Source: Paragorgia papillata (taxonomy: Eukaryota; Cnidaria; Anthozoa; Scleralcyonacea; Coralliidae). From it: 64,000 nt of DNA. Location: NCBI GenBank assembly GCA_035771165.1, contig JAWNZC010000469.1, forward strand, positions 460,001-524,000, given 5' to 3'. Shown here one piece after another: positions 27,627-42,000 of the stretch. The notes below the pieces were generated by a model. It ran no database searches. It saw only the letters and a list, made by a program, of their open reading frames with translations, and was not told the DNA's origin. Within the stretch, counting starts at the first letter, position 1; each line of letters begins with the position of its first letter. The translations under genes and the position numbers were made by a program.

Positions 27627-27940
27627 TCAGTAAAATACTTCTATTTCAGTTGGAGTAAACTTGAAACTTCCAGCCAGAAGAGATTGGGTTTGTGCAGAGC
27701 CAGGTTGGTATCCTGGGGGTAATTGATATGAGTGGCCAAGGTTGGAGCGTGATCCTTGATTGTGATTGGAGTTATCACTGATGTAGAAATCATTACCACC
27801 ACCAAAGATTGGTCCGCAGTTAGGATGGCTGTAGATTGCATGTTGCTTGTCGTGAACGTCGCATTTGAATGCAGGTATGTCGTCTTTATTTTTTAACGAA
27901 AACAAAAACGAGGAGTTGGACTGCTTATAACCAACTTGAC
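27627..27940 (-). CDS. TRIM-TLDc copy 1, exon 3 (TLDc C-terminal half)
   Basis: The acceptor is TTTATTTCAG before 27940. The exon encodes the second half of a TLDc domain: SSFLFSLKNKD, HAIYSHPNCGPIFGGGNDFY, RSNLGHSY and the classic end FTPTEIEVFY followed by a stop. The reading frame joins exon 2 in phase. About 2.9 kb of intron separates them. Confidence 0.88.
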
Positions 27941-28285
27941 CTGAAATAAAATGTAAAACATTTACTCCATGTGTTCATCATATTTTCCTTTACTTCATCA
28001 TTGACTTTAAAAAACATTTTAAACCAAAACAAAGAAAATTTTTAAAACAGTTCTGTCATTGAATTCTCTTGAATGTACAGTTTTAGCAGAACATTATAAT
28101 TTTCTACACGTTTGATATAAAATACAGAAATATAGAAAAAAAAATCAACTTCTAAAAACTAAAGTAAGGTTTCATTTGTTTAAAGTGTATATTTACTACT
28201 AAATATACTAATATGCTGTAATTACAATTAAATATACTATTATAATTATTTCTTTCACTCTCTAAATTATTTTATTGTTATAGTT

Positions 28286-28606
28286 AAAATGGAAATACCT
28301 TCCCACTTCTTCTTCTGTAGTTTGTTGTGTATTTCTGTATTTCTGTAGCCACTACCAAAGCATGAGAAATATTTTTGTTGAAAACTGTACATATAAATAG
28401 TATAATTTAGCTTTAAATGGCATTTATTGATAATACAATGGATATTTATCCCAAATTGATACCAACAGACGAATATACATCAATAATTGGTGACTTTTAT
28501 CACTAGACTTTCCTCATGCTTCAGTAGCAGCTACAGAAATACAGTAATACACAACCAACTACAGAAGTGGAAGTGGGAAGGTATTTTCATTTTGACTGCA
28601 AATTTA
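28286..28606. repeat. Intronic foldback (MITE-like) element
   Basis: AAATACCTTCCCACTTCTTC... is mirrored by ...GAAGTGGGAAGGTATTTTCA, with arms of about 90 bp around a centre of ~130 bp. The same element occupies the equivalent intron of copy 2 at about 39432-39756, so it predates the duplication. Confidence 0.75.
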
Positions 28607-29736
28607 ATATTTTTTCTAAATTATCATGTGTGGTCCTGATTCAAACTTGAATACTAAACTATCAGGAAGTCACTGCATTTTTCATTTTTACAAAAATATC
28701 AATATTTTGGCCTATAAATGAAAATACTTTTTATGACTTTTTGAATCTTGTGCTCGAACCTATGCTGTTAACCCATTGCTGCCTAGGATGTGTGAGGGTT
28801 CTCCTTTTGATGAGTAAAATCGTCTGGTATTAGCCAGAGTGAAACAATAAAGGTGTCATTTTGGCTGGCTCAGGTATCCATTAGGTTTGATGTAAAAAGG
28901 AAAATGGATGTATTTTATCTGCCAACAGACTATAAACATATGTCATTTTTGAAAATGTAGAATACTTAACATCAGACACCTCCACAGAGATAAAATCTTA
29001 ATCCAGGATAGCCTGGGTAGCTTGTGTATCGAGGCTTGGGTGCTTGGCATGCTTTTACCCATGCAGCAGTCCTACAGATGGACACTTTTAAAAATGTTTG
29101 GACAGTGACTTTTAGCATGAACATCCTTAGCAAAATATCATCTTCAAACAACAACAAAGGTTTTTCCCTTTCTGATGTTCCTTGATTTCTGTCAGCTGTT
29201 GTTTTTTCCTCGGGCTAACTGTGGTAGAACGAGTCTAGGTTTCGGCTCCGTTTGTTTTTATTTTTTTTCGCCACACAAAATTGCAAAATTGTGCAATACC
29301 TCCCATATATGGACCTTAGACTTCGAGTGTTCGATCACTTTGAAAATTCATCGACAGTCCTGTTCCTATTCTGTGGAACTTTGTATCAAGCACATCACTG
29401 ATCAACCATATAAGCAACTTATTTGGAAAACCTACCAACAATTTTGTCAAAGGTAATAAAGCTGGCCGAAGCTGTTGCATCCACGTGGCAACCGAACAAC
29501 TGACAACGATATACAGTATATTTTTCTCATGGCTAACAATCTGGATCTTTATATTGGCACTGCGATGTTCATAGGTTTTCCACTTGGCTTACAAAATCCA
29601 AGATGTGAGAACACAAGGAACATTCATGAAGATGACAGACTTTGAGGAAACAGTTTGTTGACATAATTACTAAAGAAGTTTTATATTTGTTATGCTGAGT
29701 AGGAAGCTTGTATACACAATTACACATGTATGTAAT

Positions 29737-29835
29737 AGATAAAGCATGAGCAGCTGATCTGTATCTGATTTACAAGGCGAGCTGCAAGCGAGCTGTAGTA
29801 AATCACATATAGATTGGCTGCGAATGCTTTATCGT
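29737..29835. repeat. Short intronic inverted repeat
   Basis: GATAAAGCATGAGCAGC and GCTGCGAATGCTTTATC face each other across about 60 bp. It is also present in copy 2 at about 40892-40990. Otherwise the intron (27941-30823) shows no gene. Confidence 0.6.
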
Positions 29836-30823
29836 ACTTATCAAATGGACGCATCTAAATAGCCATGTTTTCAAACTATTTTTCAAATTGGAGTGATTTT
29901 AGCTAAGTAAATTGAGGGAAAAGTTTATGTAAGCTTAAAATCAGGACAAATCTGTATGCGATTTACAGATATTGATTAAACATTAATTTATTTTGAATTC
30001 TCCTTATGAATTATTAATGAATTTGATAAGTTCTATGTACCATTTGTGTTTTTGCTGACTGTTGCTTGTCTTGAGTTTGAGATGGGTGATGGACAGTAGC
30101 TTTTAATATTGATTCATTAGGATTTATATTCAATGTTGTTAGTGCTTTGAACCTAGAGTATGTAATTTTGTCACAAGTATATGTTACCCATATCTTGATG
30201 TTCATTTTGATATAAATTTTGATGCTTAGATTGAGTAAAAATATATTCATCATAAAAATAACTTTGAACCAGTCATGTTCCTCATATACATACAGTAATA
30301 CTTTAATGACATATCAGCCATTATAACGTCAACAGCCTAGGCTTCAGGATCACCTAAATTCTAGATGCTTTGACAATTCAGGATAATCCTGTTCACCAAT
30401 TTGAAGTATGCACCACATTCAGCCTTCGATCTGATCTTCCCCGGCCCACTCCCACCTCTTAGCTCATGCATTATAGAGACCTCCACATTTTTCCAGTAGC
30501 CGAGTGAACACCTGACCCAGGTGTCTTGTTTAAATATTGTACAAGTTTTGTTACTTATTTTTGTCAAGACGTGCAGATATGATGATTGGTTCTTACAACT
30601 ACGTCTGCCAAAAAACTTTCATGGCCTTGTGCACCAAATTTTAAAATTTTTTTGATGGTCAGTAGTTGAACCCTGGCTACATACAAAAGCCTGAAGCTTG
30701 TGTGCAGCTGTGCTGACTAATTCCATAGAAAGTGATGATAAAGATTTTCTATGACAGACTATGTATGTGTTTTATAGTATGGTGTTGAAACATTTTTGAA
30801 CAATTTTGAAGTTAAGAATATAC

Positions 30824-31069
30824 CTGCCCAGCTCTGGTCTGTGTATCCACCACAAATACAATGCCCAACTTTCACTAAAGTCACTGTAGGTCCCTTATTG
30901 TCACAACATCTGTGAAAATCTTGTCCACCCCATCCATCTCTGGTAGCTCGATAACAACGACGCCATTGAAACTGATCATCCAACCATTCTTTCATTTGAT
31001 TTTTATAATTATTTTCCCCTTTCAGAATGATGGAGTTACTCAATAAATGACCAGGTATAGAATGACCAG
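30824..31069 (-). CDS. TRIM-TLDc copy 1, exon 2 (TLDc N-terminal half)
   Basis: The acceptor TTTATTTAG precedes 31069 and the donor GTATAT follows 30824. The exon encodes ILKGENNYKNQMKEWLDDQF, CYRATRDGWGGQDFHRCCDN and CICGGYTDQSWAG. These are the TLDc core motifs RASRDGW, DFH and GGYT in family terms. Both exon joins keep the frame. Confidence 0.88.
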
Positions 31070-31379
31070 CTAAATAAAGTTACACATAATTAATTTAAAC
31101 AATCTTTAAAGTTTATATCATCAACTGTTTTTAATCATGGACTTTCTATTACAAATATCAGTATATTTCCAGCCAGTTTGAACATTCACTTTTCCAAATT
31201 TTGTTCAGAATCATTACACACCATATCTCCTCTCCTAAGCCCCCTACCCCTCTCCCCAATTACACCCTCCTTCTAGTAACCCTCTACTAAATGAAAAAAA
31301 TTAAGCCCCACCATACATTAAAACCCCCAACACACACCACTGTCTACAATAACGTCATTAATAGAAAATCATTTACAGG

Positions 31380-32245
31380 ATTTTTGTCACTCCCATTCTT
31401 CTAATAAGCCCCCTCCCTCTAATAACCCCCCTCCCTCTAATAACCCCCATCCCTCTAATAACCCCCCTCTCTCTAATAAGCCCACCTCCCTCTAATAACC
31501 CCCCTCCCTCTAATAAGCCCACCTCCCTCTAATAACCCCCCTCCCTCTAATAAGCCCTCCTCCCTCTAATAACCCCTCCCTCTAATAACCCCCCTCCCTC
31601 TAATAACCCCCTCCCTCTAATAACCCCCTCCCTCTAATAACCCCCCTCCCTCTAATAAGCCCTCCTCCCTCTAATAAGCCCTCCTCGCTCTAATAACCCC
31701 CCTCCCTCTAATAAGCCCCTCCTCCCCTCTAATAACCCCCTCTCTCTAATAAGCCCTCCTCCCTCTAATACCCCCTCCCTCTAATAAGCCCCCTCCCTCT
31801 AATAAGCCCCCCTCCCTCTAATAACCCCCCTCGCTCTAATAAGCCCTCCTCCCTCTAATAACCCCCCTCCCTCTAATAAGCCCTCCTCCCTCTAATAACC
31901 CCCCTCCCTCTAATATGCCCTCCTCCTTCTAATAAGCACCCCTCCCTCTAATACTCCCTCCCTCTAATAAGACCCCTCCCTCTAATACCCCCTCCCTCTA
32001 ATAACCCCTCTCCCTCTAATAACCCTTCTCCCTCTAATAACCCCCCTCCCTCTAATACCACCCTCCCTCTAATAAGCGCCCTCCCTCTAATACCCCTCCC
32101 TCTAATAAACCCCCCCTCCCTCTAATACCCCCTCCCTCTAATAAGCCCTCCTCCCTCTAATAAGCCACCCCTCCCTCTAATAAACCCTCCTCCCTCTAAT
32201 AAGCCCCTCCCCCTCTAATAAGCCACCCCTCCCCCTTTAATAAGT
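31380..32245. repeat. CCCTCTAATAA minisatellite in intron 1 of copy 1
   Basis: Dozens of irregular units built on CCTCCCTCTAATAAC or ...AAGC run through the intron up to 40 bp before the exon 1 donor. A shorter related array lies at 43848-44175 in copy 2. A degenerate antisense form is at about 55612-55765 in copy 4. Confidence 0.9.
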
Positions 32246-32285
32246 TCCCCTTGACAACAGTAATCATGTCATTCTATGATCTTAC

Positions 32286-33421
32286 CTATAACTCCCAATT
32301 TCTCCAGAATATCATCAACATCCAAGTCATCTATTTTCTCGTTTTCATATTCAATCTTGCCATCATGCGCAGGCTTCAAATTCTTTGGACTCTCATTCTT
32401 GACATGTTCAATATTTTCTTCAATCATCTTCTGAGTGGAAAGTACTTCTTCAATGCTGCCTTTCTCCAAAAGACTCCTTGGTAGACCAACTGAGTTATTC
32501 ACCTTATCAACATAACTCTTTATGCCATCCTGTTGTTTGCTCAGATCTGTGTGCATTTCATTATAAATCTTGTCTACTTCGTTAATCATAAGCTGAGCTC
32601 TCTCGTCTAGCTTCTCCGCGACTTTTTTCAAGATGTCTTCTTTCTGTTGAGTGATTCTGGCCTTGACCTTCTTGGCGTTCTCTTCAAGGAAGTGTGTGAC
32701 CTTGCTGATGGCTTCCAGTGCTTCCTTGGCCTCAGATAATTTCTCGTCTAGAGAGGCACAGCCTGATCTTAATGCTTCTCTTTGCTTTTCAGCCACTTCG
32801 TCAACCGAGAGACATGAATGATTTTGTTTGATGTGATTCAAGAGCATACAATGACTACAGATCAGTTCTTTGCATGTTTCGCAATAAAATTTAAGGCTCT
32901 TGTTGTCATGTTTCTTGCAGTAAAGTTTTGCTCTGATCTTTGCTTCGTTCTCAGGTTGACTCAACTCGTTTATTGATAGCACAGCGTGTTTTCTTCTTGC
33001 TTTGTCTGTACCAAGTTTCATGAGCTTCGAAACATTTTTCGCACATGAAAACCTCACAAGTTGTACATCGGCTAACGGCTGGCTCTTGGCAATGAGAACA
33101 TTGCGAAACCATTGCTTGTCGTTGAATCGCCATGACGTCCAGCATATTTCGGATAAAATGACTGCTCGCCATTCCTGCTACTTCATCTTTTGGTTTCAGA
33201 TTAAATTCTGACCGACATGTCGGACAGTTGAATACTTCAATCTCTTTACCAGCTGCTTGCTCACGATGGCGTTTTACAAACTTCTCTAAACAGATTTTGC
33301 AAAACGAGTGTAAGCAAGGCATTAATGTTCGTGGTTCGTTCAAAGTTTCTAAGCAAATGGCACATGTGAGTAAGGATTCTAGTTCATCAACTGGAACGGC
33401 GACGGTTGGAGAAGTAGCCAT
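32286..33421 (-). pseudogene. TRIM-TLDc copy 1, exon 1 (RING, B-boxes, coiled coil), frameshifted
   Basis: The exon encodes a C3HC4 RING (CAICLETL to CPTCRSEF), B-box 1 (CSHCQEPAVSRCTTCEVFMC), B-box 2 (LYCKKHDNKSLKFYCETC) and a long coiled coil. Compared with copy 4, a run of A has one extra base (TTTT at 32989-32992 on plus). The RING/B-box 1 frame therefore stops soon after QSKKK, and the rest lies in another frame. The donor GTAAG is intact at 32281-32285. An extra base in a homopolymer may be a true mutation or a sequencing error. The downstream exons are intact. Confidence 0.85.
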
Positions 33422-33520
33422 TGTAGACAACGTTTTCTTCAAAAAGTGTAGTAGTTTCTTGTAAACTTAATCAGCAGGCAAAACTGGAAATCGTTTGACT
33501 CACTTCAGGTCTTGGAGATC

Positions 33521-33535
33521 TTTCTTTCGCCTTTA
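33521..33535 (-). promoter_or_regulatory. ISRE/IRF-like element upstream of copy 1
   Basis: The minus strand reads AAAGGCGAAAGAAAG about 100 bp before the ATG. It is aligned in position and orientation with GAAACCGAAAGAAAG of copy 4. Interferon-regulatory factor sites have the form GAAANNGAAA. Confidence 0.45.
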
Positions 33536-34009
33536 CAATAGTCAATTCTCGGTAAATGGTAATATGATTCCTTATTTCACGGTAAACTATGTAATATCCT
33601 GCTGTGATTGGTATTTCCGGTATATATATCCATATTCTTATATGGCCTAATATTATTTCGTTGGAGGAATTCGCCCTGGCCTGCACCACATGCATACCAG
33701 TACATGCGTATTAAACAGTACCTAGCAACGCGATTAGGTACAAAAGCTTTCTTTTTATCTTAATTTAACGTGTAAAGCAAGGCGATATAACACAAGCGGT
33801 TTTATTTACATGTGCGATTACATTTAAAGATGCATTCAACCATGTGATTTATTCCTGCATTTCATTATGTTAAACACCGCTAATGCCAATATATTCGGTC
33901 TCACAATACCTGGGGGGGGGGGGGGTATTAAACGAACGAACAAACGAATTAAATCTTATTACATCATGGTAACACATGAAAAGTATTTTTACTGTTGCCT
34001 TTAGGATGT

Positions 34010-34925
34010 TGTCATTATATTATCATCATCACCACCACTATCATCACCACCACTATCGATCATCACCATCAGTGCCATCATCATTATCACCACCATCAAT
34101 CAACACCATCATGAATCATCACCAGCACTACCACCACCATTACCACCACCACCATTACTATCACCACCATTACCAGCACTATTACCACCACTACTATTGC
34201 CACCACCACTATTGCCACCACCACTATTGCCACCATATAACCATCACCACCACCATTACCACTACCACTATTACCACCACCATTACAACCACTATTACCA
34301 CCACCATTACCACCACTATTGCCACCACCATTACCATGACTATTACCACCACCATTACCACCACTATTACAACCTCCATTACCACCACTATTACCAACAC
34401 CATTACCACCCCCATTAGCACCACCACCCCCATTACCACCACCATTACCACGACTATTACCACCACCATTACCACCACCACCACCATTACACCACTATTA
34501 CCACACCCATTAACCACCACCTTTACCACAACTATTTCCACCACCATTACCACCACCATTACCACCCCCATTACCACCACTATTACCACCCCCATTACCA
34601 CCACCATTACCATCACTATTACCACCACTATTACCACCACCATTAACATGACTATTACCACCACCATTACCACCACTATTACCACCCCCATTACCACCAC
34701 TATTACCAACACCATTACCAGCCCCATTAGCACCACCACCCCCATTACCACCACCATTACCACGACTATTACCACCACCATTACCACAACTATTACCACC
34801 CCCATTACCACCCCCATTACCACCACTATTACTACCCCCATTACCACCACCATTACCACCACTACCACCATTACCACCACTACCACCATTACCACTATTA
34901 CCATCACTACCATTACCAACACCGT
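34010..34925. repeat. ACCACTATTACC-type minisatellite between units 1 and 2
   Basis: Roughly 900 bp of ACC/ATT-based 9-12 bp units start as a looser CATCACCAC repeat. Long ORFs across it on both strands are artefacts of its trinucleotide structure. Confidence 0.92.
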
Positions 34926-34939
34926 CATTTATTGACATG

Positions 34940-36300
34940 GTATACTAAATGGTATACTAAATCTTATGCTATTAAATCAAAAACTCTATTTAATATACAA
35001 TTAAGAACTACCCTCAGCCAAAATTTAATTATTTACAAGAGTGACAATGCTTGCACAGTTCATGATTTAATATTCCTATAAGTAATTGTTGTTTTCTAAT
35101 ATTTTTACAGTAAATTACAAAAAAAATGCTAGATCACTAAGGAATTTTGTCAATAATCATGTGAGTAAATTAAATGTTTTTCAAATTACTATATAGCTAA
35201 TCATATTAAAAATTGTCATTCTGTATTCCTGAACTTCTACATTTTCAAATCTTGTCTTTACATTGCTAAATAACTAAGTATGTTTAAGTAGTAACAGTTG
35301 ATATTTTACTTTAAAGATTAATTAACTAACACAACAAAATCTACCTAACTTCTGAGTTTTAAAAATAAGCCGTTAAAATGTTGTTTTTCAACTTCGTAAA
35401 AACACATATCAAACTGCGAGAAATGCCTCTTAACAGACTTCAGTTAAAGTCAAATAATTTTCCAAAAGGCCTTCTGGAGGAATCGCGTTTTCCGTTCGCG
35501 ATATTTTTCATCATACTTTATTGGTATACTAAATCTTATAATGTTATTAAATCAAAAACTCTATTTAATATACAATTAAGAACTACAAGTTAAAATTTAA
35601 TTATTTACAAGAGCAACAATGCTTGCACAGTTCATGATTTAATATTCCTATAAGTAATTCTTGTTTTCTAATATTAATCATCACAAAGGAATATTGTCAA
35701 TAATTATGTGAGTAAATATTTTTCAAATTACTATTTAGCTAATCATATTAAAAATTATCATTCTGTATTTCTGAACTTCTTAAGAAGTTATTCCACTCCT
35801 GTAATTGCATATTTATCAGCGTTTGTTAATCAGTAAATATTAAAATATTATTTTGATTTAAGAAAGACCTTTATAATAAAGCCTTAATTTCCAAGGCACT
35901 TGGCCACTGAACTTCTTTCTCAGGCACCAACATTTATTATAAAATAAACTAGGCTACAGTAGCTGAGGTTGTTTCTTCAATGTATGTTGTTAATTGCATG
36001 TTACTTTTTTGCTTTACACTGCTAAATAACTAAGTATGTTTAAGTAGTAACAGTTGATATTTTACTTTAAAGATTAAGTAAAACACAACAAAATCTACCT
36101 AACTTTTGAAGTTGAAAGAAACATAAACGTGTTTAAAAATAAGCCGTTAGAATGTTGCTTTTCAACTTCGTAAAAACATATAACAAACTGCGAGAAATGC
36201 CTCTTAACAGACTTCAGTTAAAATCAAATAATTCTCCAAAAGGCTTCTGGGGGAATCGCGTTTTCCGTTCGCGATATTTTTCAATTGGTGCTCTCCTTTT
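34940..36300. repeat. Local tandem duplication at the start of unit 2
   Basis: The block from GGTATACTAAATCTTAT to CGTTCGCGATATTTTTCA occurs at about 34950-35511 and again from about 35520 to 36290, where extra sequence has been inserted. Units 1 and 3 carry it once. Confidence 0.75.
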
Positions 36301-37216
36301 GAAATGTCTAGATCCGCTCCTAAGAGCTTTAGTTTGTGATGTTTTCTGTGTGCTGTTGCACTGTTTTATGATTTTTGTTAAACTTTCTTTTCTTTTTTTT
36401 TGCTTTTCTTTACTCTGTAAGAGTTAGAACTGGGATTATATAGAGTAAGGCTTATAAGACAACGTTTTAGGGTTGGTTGGGATAAGATTTTGTTCAACGA
36501 CATGACCTTGGTTCTTTATAGCGTAAACAATTGAGTGCTGCGTACGTAGTGTTTTGGATAATAGTAAAGCGAAAAGGTAGCAAACTGCCGAGATTTCAGA
36601 ACGAAATACTGACGTTTCGAGCGCAGCCCTGGATCAGAGCTTACTTAAGAAAACTGATAAAGGGTACCACTCGAACTGACATCAGTTATTCGTTACTGTC
36701 ATAAAAGGCTCTGCTCGAAAGATCAGTTTTTCGTTTTTAAAATCTTGTCAGCTTGTCATCTTTTCGTTTTATTAATCCTGTTTTCCAGTCATGGCAGAAA
36801 CTGGCTTGCAGCTCGCAGGGAGTACTTGCATCTTATTAAAAAGAAGTCAGAGTGAAAAACAAGCACTGTGAGTTAGTTTTAATTAGATGTAAGTACTCGC
36901 ATTGAGCTGCGAGTCAGTTTCTGCCATGACTGGAAAAGAGGCTTTATAGGTTCTGTTTAGTCTGCTTCGCAGAGATCTCTTCGGCTCCAACACAAGGAAT
37001 AGCAAGTTTAGAATATAGAGGGCCTTATAGGCAATGTAGAAAACTAGAAATACAAATCGAAAATGTTTAAGAGGTTGGTGTACTGCTGAATTGAAATACT
37101 CATTAAGGAGGACTAACGTTTTTAGCGTAGGTCCTTCGTCAAAAAGAAATTTGTACTGAAATAAACGTATATACAATATTCTTTTAAATTTCACTACACT
37201 ATTTCTTTCTCTCCAC

Positions 37217-37530
<314 letters not shown>

Positions 37531-38540
37531 ATGAAGAATCTTCGGTCAAAACGGTTAGACCTGCTTCGTGAGTATATTTCAGCTGTACACCAACTTTTTA
37601 AAAGAATCCCCCGACTGTTTGAACAAGTAGACATCAAAATGTTGGCAATGTCGTCTATCTTGAAAATGCTTTGAATTTTATCATTTTACCATCTTGAATG
37701 ATGACGTGAAATGGTTGCAAGCGAAGAGCAGCATGACTACTAGACGTGATTGTTGAAAAAGATTATATTTCGATGGCTTCATACTGGCTTTTTTTTCATA
37801 ATAAGAAGCATAATGACCTTTTGATTTAAAACTGATCTAAGATTAGAGAATTAGGATTAGAGGGTTAGGATTAGTATTGTCACAATGTCACTGTGAGGTC
37901 AGTAAAACAATTTCTTCCCTGGTTGTTTTCGTGTTTTATTCAACTGTTTTTCATCCGTGGATATTCCCAGTGAGGAGTAAAATCGTCTGGCGTTAGCTCA
38001 AAGTAAAATACGTAAGACTTGAGAGTCGAATGCCGCTTAGAAATGGTTAAGAGAAAGGTGTGAAAGTTAACTTTTTTCCCTCTAAAACGTTTTCCAGTGT
38101 AGATTTGTGCTTCCTTCTAGTTCCTTGCATAGCTCTAGTGTCAGAGCTGATAATTGAAAAGTTGTTTTTTTTACATTCGCAGCGTGTCTGTATCTGCCAT
38201 CCGGAGAAAAATTAGATTTACCGTAAAAAGTGCAAACTTAATCCAATTTAGAATTTCAGAACTTACTAGAACAAATATTTCTTCGCTCCTGAGAACTTTG
38301 AACTAATACTTTTCAATACTAAAGAGTAACACCAGGGCTGAGGAAAGAACTAAAGAATAAAACACAAATCTACACCGCAAAATCTTTTAGAAAGGAAAGA
38401 TGTAATTTTTTATAGCTTTTTCCTATGAGGTCACGTCAAATTTCGATGTTCCAGACTTTTAGTTTTAGATAAATTTTTAAAAAAACCCAAAAACATTAAA
38501 ACAATCCGATCTAGCAGTCATTGACAGTCACTATTTAGTT

Positions 38541-38573
38541 TGACGTCATTTGACGTCATTATTCAAAATGGCG
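38541..38573 (+). promoter_or_regulatory. Paired CRE sites in unit 2
   Basis: TGACGTCA occurs twice (38541-38548 and 38551-38558), followed by CAAAATGGCG. This is the counterpart of 27388-27420; here both CRE sites are perfect and the YY1-like site is weakened. Confidence 0.4.
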
Positions 38574-38779
38574 CCACTCGTGGTGAAATTAGCTTATACT
38601 CGCACATAATCTTTTTGAAAAGTAAATTATTTTTAAATTTCTTACAAAGCATTTTCAAAATAGACGAAGACGTTGACAACATTTTGATGCCAACTTGTTC
38701 AAATAGTCGGAGATGCCTTTTTGACATTTTCGATTGGATTTTGATATGAGCGTGCGTAATGTGTTATCAGCGGTATTAC

Positions 38780-39093
38780 TCAGTAAAATACTTCTATTTC
38801 AGTTGGAGTAAAGTTGTAACTTCCAGCCAGAAGAGATTTGGTTTGTGCAGAGCCAGGTTGGTATCCTGGGGGTAATTGATATGAGTGGCCAAGGTTGGAG
38901 CGTGATCCTTGATTGTGATTGGAGTTATCACTGATGTAGAAATCATTACCACCACCAAAGATTGGTCCGCAGTTAGGATGGCTGTAGATTGCATGTTGCT
39001 TGTCGTGAACGTCGCATTTGAATGCAGGTATGTCGTCTTTATTTTTTAACGAAAACAAAAACGAGGAGTTGGACTGCTTATAACCAACTTGAC
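38780..39093 (-). CDS. TRIM-TLDc copy 2, exon 3 (TLDc C-terminal half)
   Basis: The exon is nearly identical to exon 3 of copy 1, with acceptor TTTATTTCAG before 39093 and the end FTPTEIEVFY plus stop. GPIFGGGNDFY and NLGHSY are visible. The frame is intact and joins exon 2 in phase. Confidence 0.9.
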
Positions 39094-42000
39094 CTGAAAT
39101 AAAATGTAAAACATTTACTCCATGTGTTTATCATATTTTCCTTTACTTCATCATTGACTTTAAAAAACATTTTAAACCAAAACAAAGAAAATTTTTAAAA
39201 CAGTTCTGTCATTGAATTATCTTGAATGTACAGTTTTAGCAGAACATTATAATTTTCTACATGTTTGATATAAAATACAGAAATATAGAAAAAAAATTCA
39301 ACTTCTAAAAACTAAAGTAAGGTTTCATTTGTTTTAAAGTGTATATTTACTATTAAATATACTAATATGCTGTAATTACAATTAAATATACTATTATAAT
39401 TATTTTTTTTACTACTCTAAATTATTTTATTGTTATAGTCAAAATGGAAATACCTTCCCACTTCTTCTTCTGTAGTTTGTTGTGTATTACTGTATTTCTG
39501 TAGCCGCTACCGAAGCATGAGAAAAATGTTTGTTGAAAACTGTACATATAAATAGTATAATTTAGCTTTAAATGGCATTTATTGATAATACAATGGATAT
39601 TTATCCCAAATTGATACCAAGAGACAAATATACATCAAGAATTGGTGACTTTTATCACTAGACTTTCCTCATGCTTCAGTAGCAGCTACAGAAATACAGT
39701 AATACACAACCAAGTACCGTACAGAAGTGGAAGTGGGAAGGTATTTTCATTTTGGCTGCAAATTTAATATTTTTTCTAAATTATCATGTGTGGTCCTGAT
39801 TCAAACTTGAATACTAAACTATCAGGAAGTCACTTCATTTTTACAAAAATATCAATATTTTGGCCTATAAATGAAAATACTTTTTATGACTTTTTTAATC
39901 TTGTGCTGCAACCTATGCTGTTAACCCATTGCTGCCTAGGATGTCTGAGGGTTCTCCTTTTGATGAGTGAAATCATCTGGTATTAGCCAGAGTGAAACAA
40001 TAAAGGTGTCATTTTGGCTGGCTCAGGTATCCATTAGGTTTGATGTAAAAAGGAAATTGGATGTATTTTATCTGCCAACAGACTATAAACATATTTCATT
40101 TTTGAAAATGTAGAATACTTAACATCAGACACCTCCACAGAGATAAAATCTTAATCCAGGATAGCCTGGGTGGCTTGTGTATTAAGGCTTGGGTACTTGG
40201 CATGCTTTTACCCATGCAGCAGTCCTACAGATGGCCACTTTTAAAAATGTTTGGACAGCGACTTTTAGCATGAACAACCTCAGCAAAATATCATCTTCAA
40301 ACAACAACAACAAAGGTTTTTCCCTTTCTGATGTTTCTTGATTTCTGTCAGCTGTTGTTTTTTACTCGGGCTACCTGTGGTAGAACGAGTCTAGGTTTCA
40401 GCTCCGTTTGTTTTTATTTTATTTCACCACACAAAATTGCAAAATTGTCCAATACCTCCCATATATGGAGCCTAGACTTCGAGTGTTCAATCGCTTTGAA
40501 AATTCATCGACAGTCATGTTCCTATTCTGTGGAACTTTGTATCAAGCACATTGCTGATCAACCATATAAGCAACTTATTTGGAAAACCTACCAACAATTT
40601 CGTCAAAGGCAAAGCTGGCCGAAGCTGTTGCATCCAAGTGGCAAACCGAACAACCGACAACGATATACAGTATATTTTTCTCATGGCTAACAATCTGGAT
40701 CTTTATATTGGCACTGCGATGTTCATAGGTTTTCCACTTGGCTTACAAAATCCAAGATGTGAGAACACAAGGAACATTCATGAAGATGACAGACTTTGAG
40801 GAAACAGTTTGTTGACATAATTACTAAAGAAGTTTTATATTTGTTATGCTGAGTAGGAAGCTTGTATACACAATTACACATGTATGTAATAGATAAAGCA
40901 TGAGCAGCCGATCTGTATCTGATTTACAAGGTGAGCTGCAAGCGGGCCGTAGTAAATCACATATAGATTGGCTGCGAATGCTTTATCGTACTTATCAAAT
41001 GGATGCATCTAAATAGCCATGTTTTCAAACTATTTTTCAAATTGGAGTGATTTTAGCTAAGTAAATTGAGGGAAAAGTTTATGTAAGCTTAAAATCAGGA
41101 CAAATCTGTATGCGATTTACAGATATTGATTAAACATTAATTTATTTTGAATTTTCCTTATGAATTATTAATGAATTTGATAAGTTCTATGTACCATTTG
41201 TGTTTTTACCGACTGTTGCTTGTCTTGAGTTTGGGATGGGCGTTGGACAGTAGCTTTTAATATTGATCCATTAGGATTTATATTCAATGTTGTTAGTGCT
41301 TTGAACCTAGAGTATGTAATTTTGTCACAAGTATGTTATCCATATCTTGATGTTCATTTTGATATAAATTTTGATGCATAGATTGAGTAAAAATATATTC
41401 ATCATTAAAATAACTTTGAACCAGTCATGTTCCTCATATACATACAGTAATACTTTAATGACATATCAGCCATTATAACATCAACAGCCAAGTGTGTATT
41501 ATATGCTGATGGTACCAAAATCTGTGGAGAAATTACAGCGACTGACATTCACCTACAGGCTACAGTACCGGCGGTGCTGCAGAGTCGAAGAGCCTTCCCA
41601 ACATGCTCTAAAGCAAACATGCACATGGAATCAGGATTCATGTTGTATGACAATTGCATAGACGTAGGGTGTGGGTATATTTTACTAGTCACCTATTGCA
41701 TATTTGCTAGTGCACCTGGCCTACACACGTGAAGTTTGGGCACCTCAGACAAATGAATTTTAGTCCCCGCATGTTGGACAGAGAAGTCCCCTAGGCTTCA
41801 GGATCACCTAAATTCTAGACACTTTGACAATTCAGGATAATCCTGTTCACCAATGTGAAGCATACACCACATTCAGCCTTCGATCTGATCTTCCCCGGCC
41901 CACTCCCACCTCTTAGCTCATGCGTTATAGAGACCTCCACATTTTTCCAGTAGCCCAAGTGAACACCTGACCCAGGTGTCTTGTTTAACTATTGTACAAG

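Larger units (their letters stand above)
24810..33790 (-). repeat. Duplicated unit 1 containing TRIM-TLDc copy 1
   Basis: From TCATTTATTGACAT onward the sequence is repeated with high identity from about 34920 and again from about 62706. The unit holds AT-rich DNA, foldback repeats, a poly-C/CT microsatellite and then the minus-strand TRIM-TLDc gene. Within 24810-27626 no supported gene is seen. The repeated short ORFs there lie inside dispersed repeats. Confidence 0.8.

Noticed and set aside
33976..34938. Long Thr/Ile-, Val- and Gly/Asn-rich ORFs
   Set aside because: They are translations of the ACC/ATT minisatellite in different frames.
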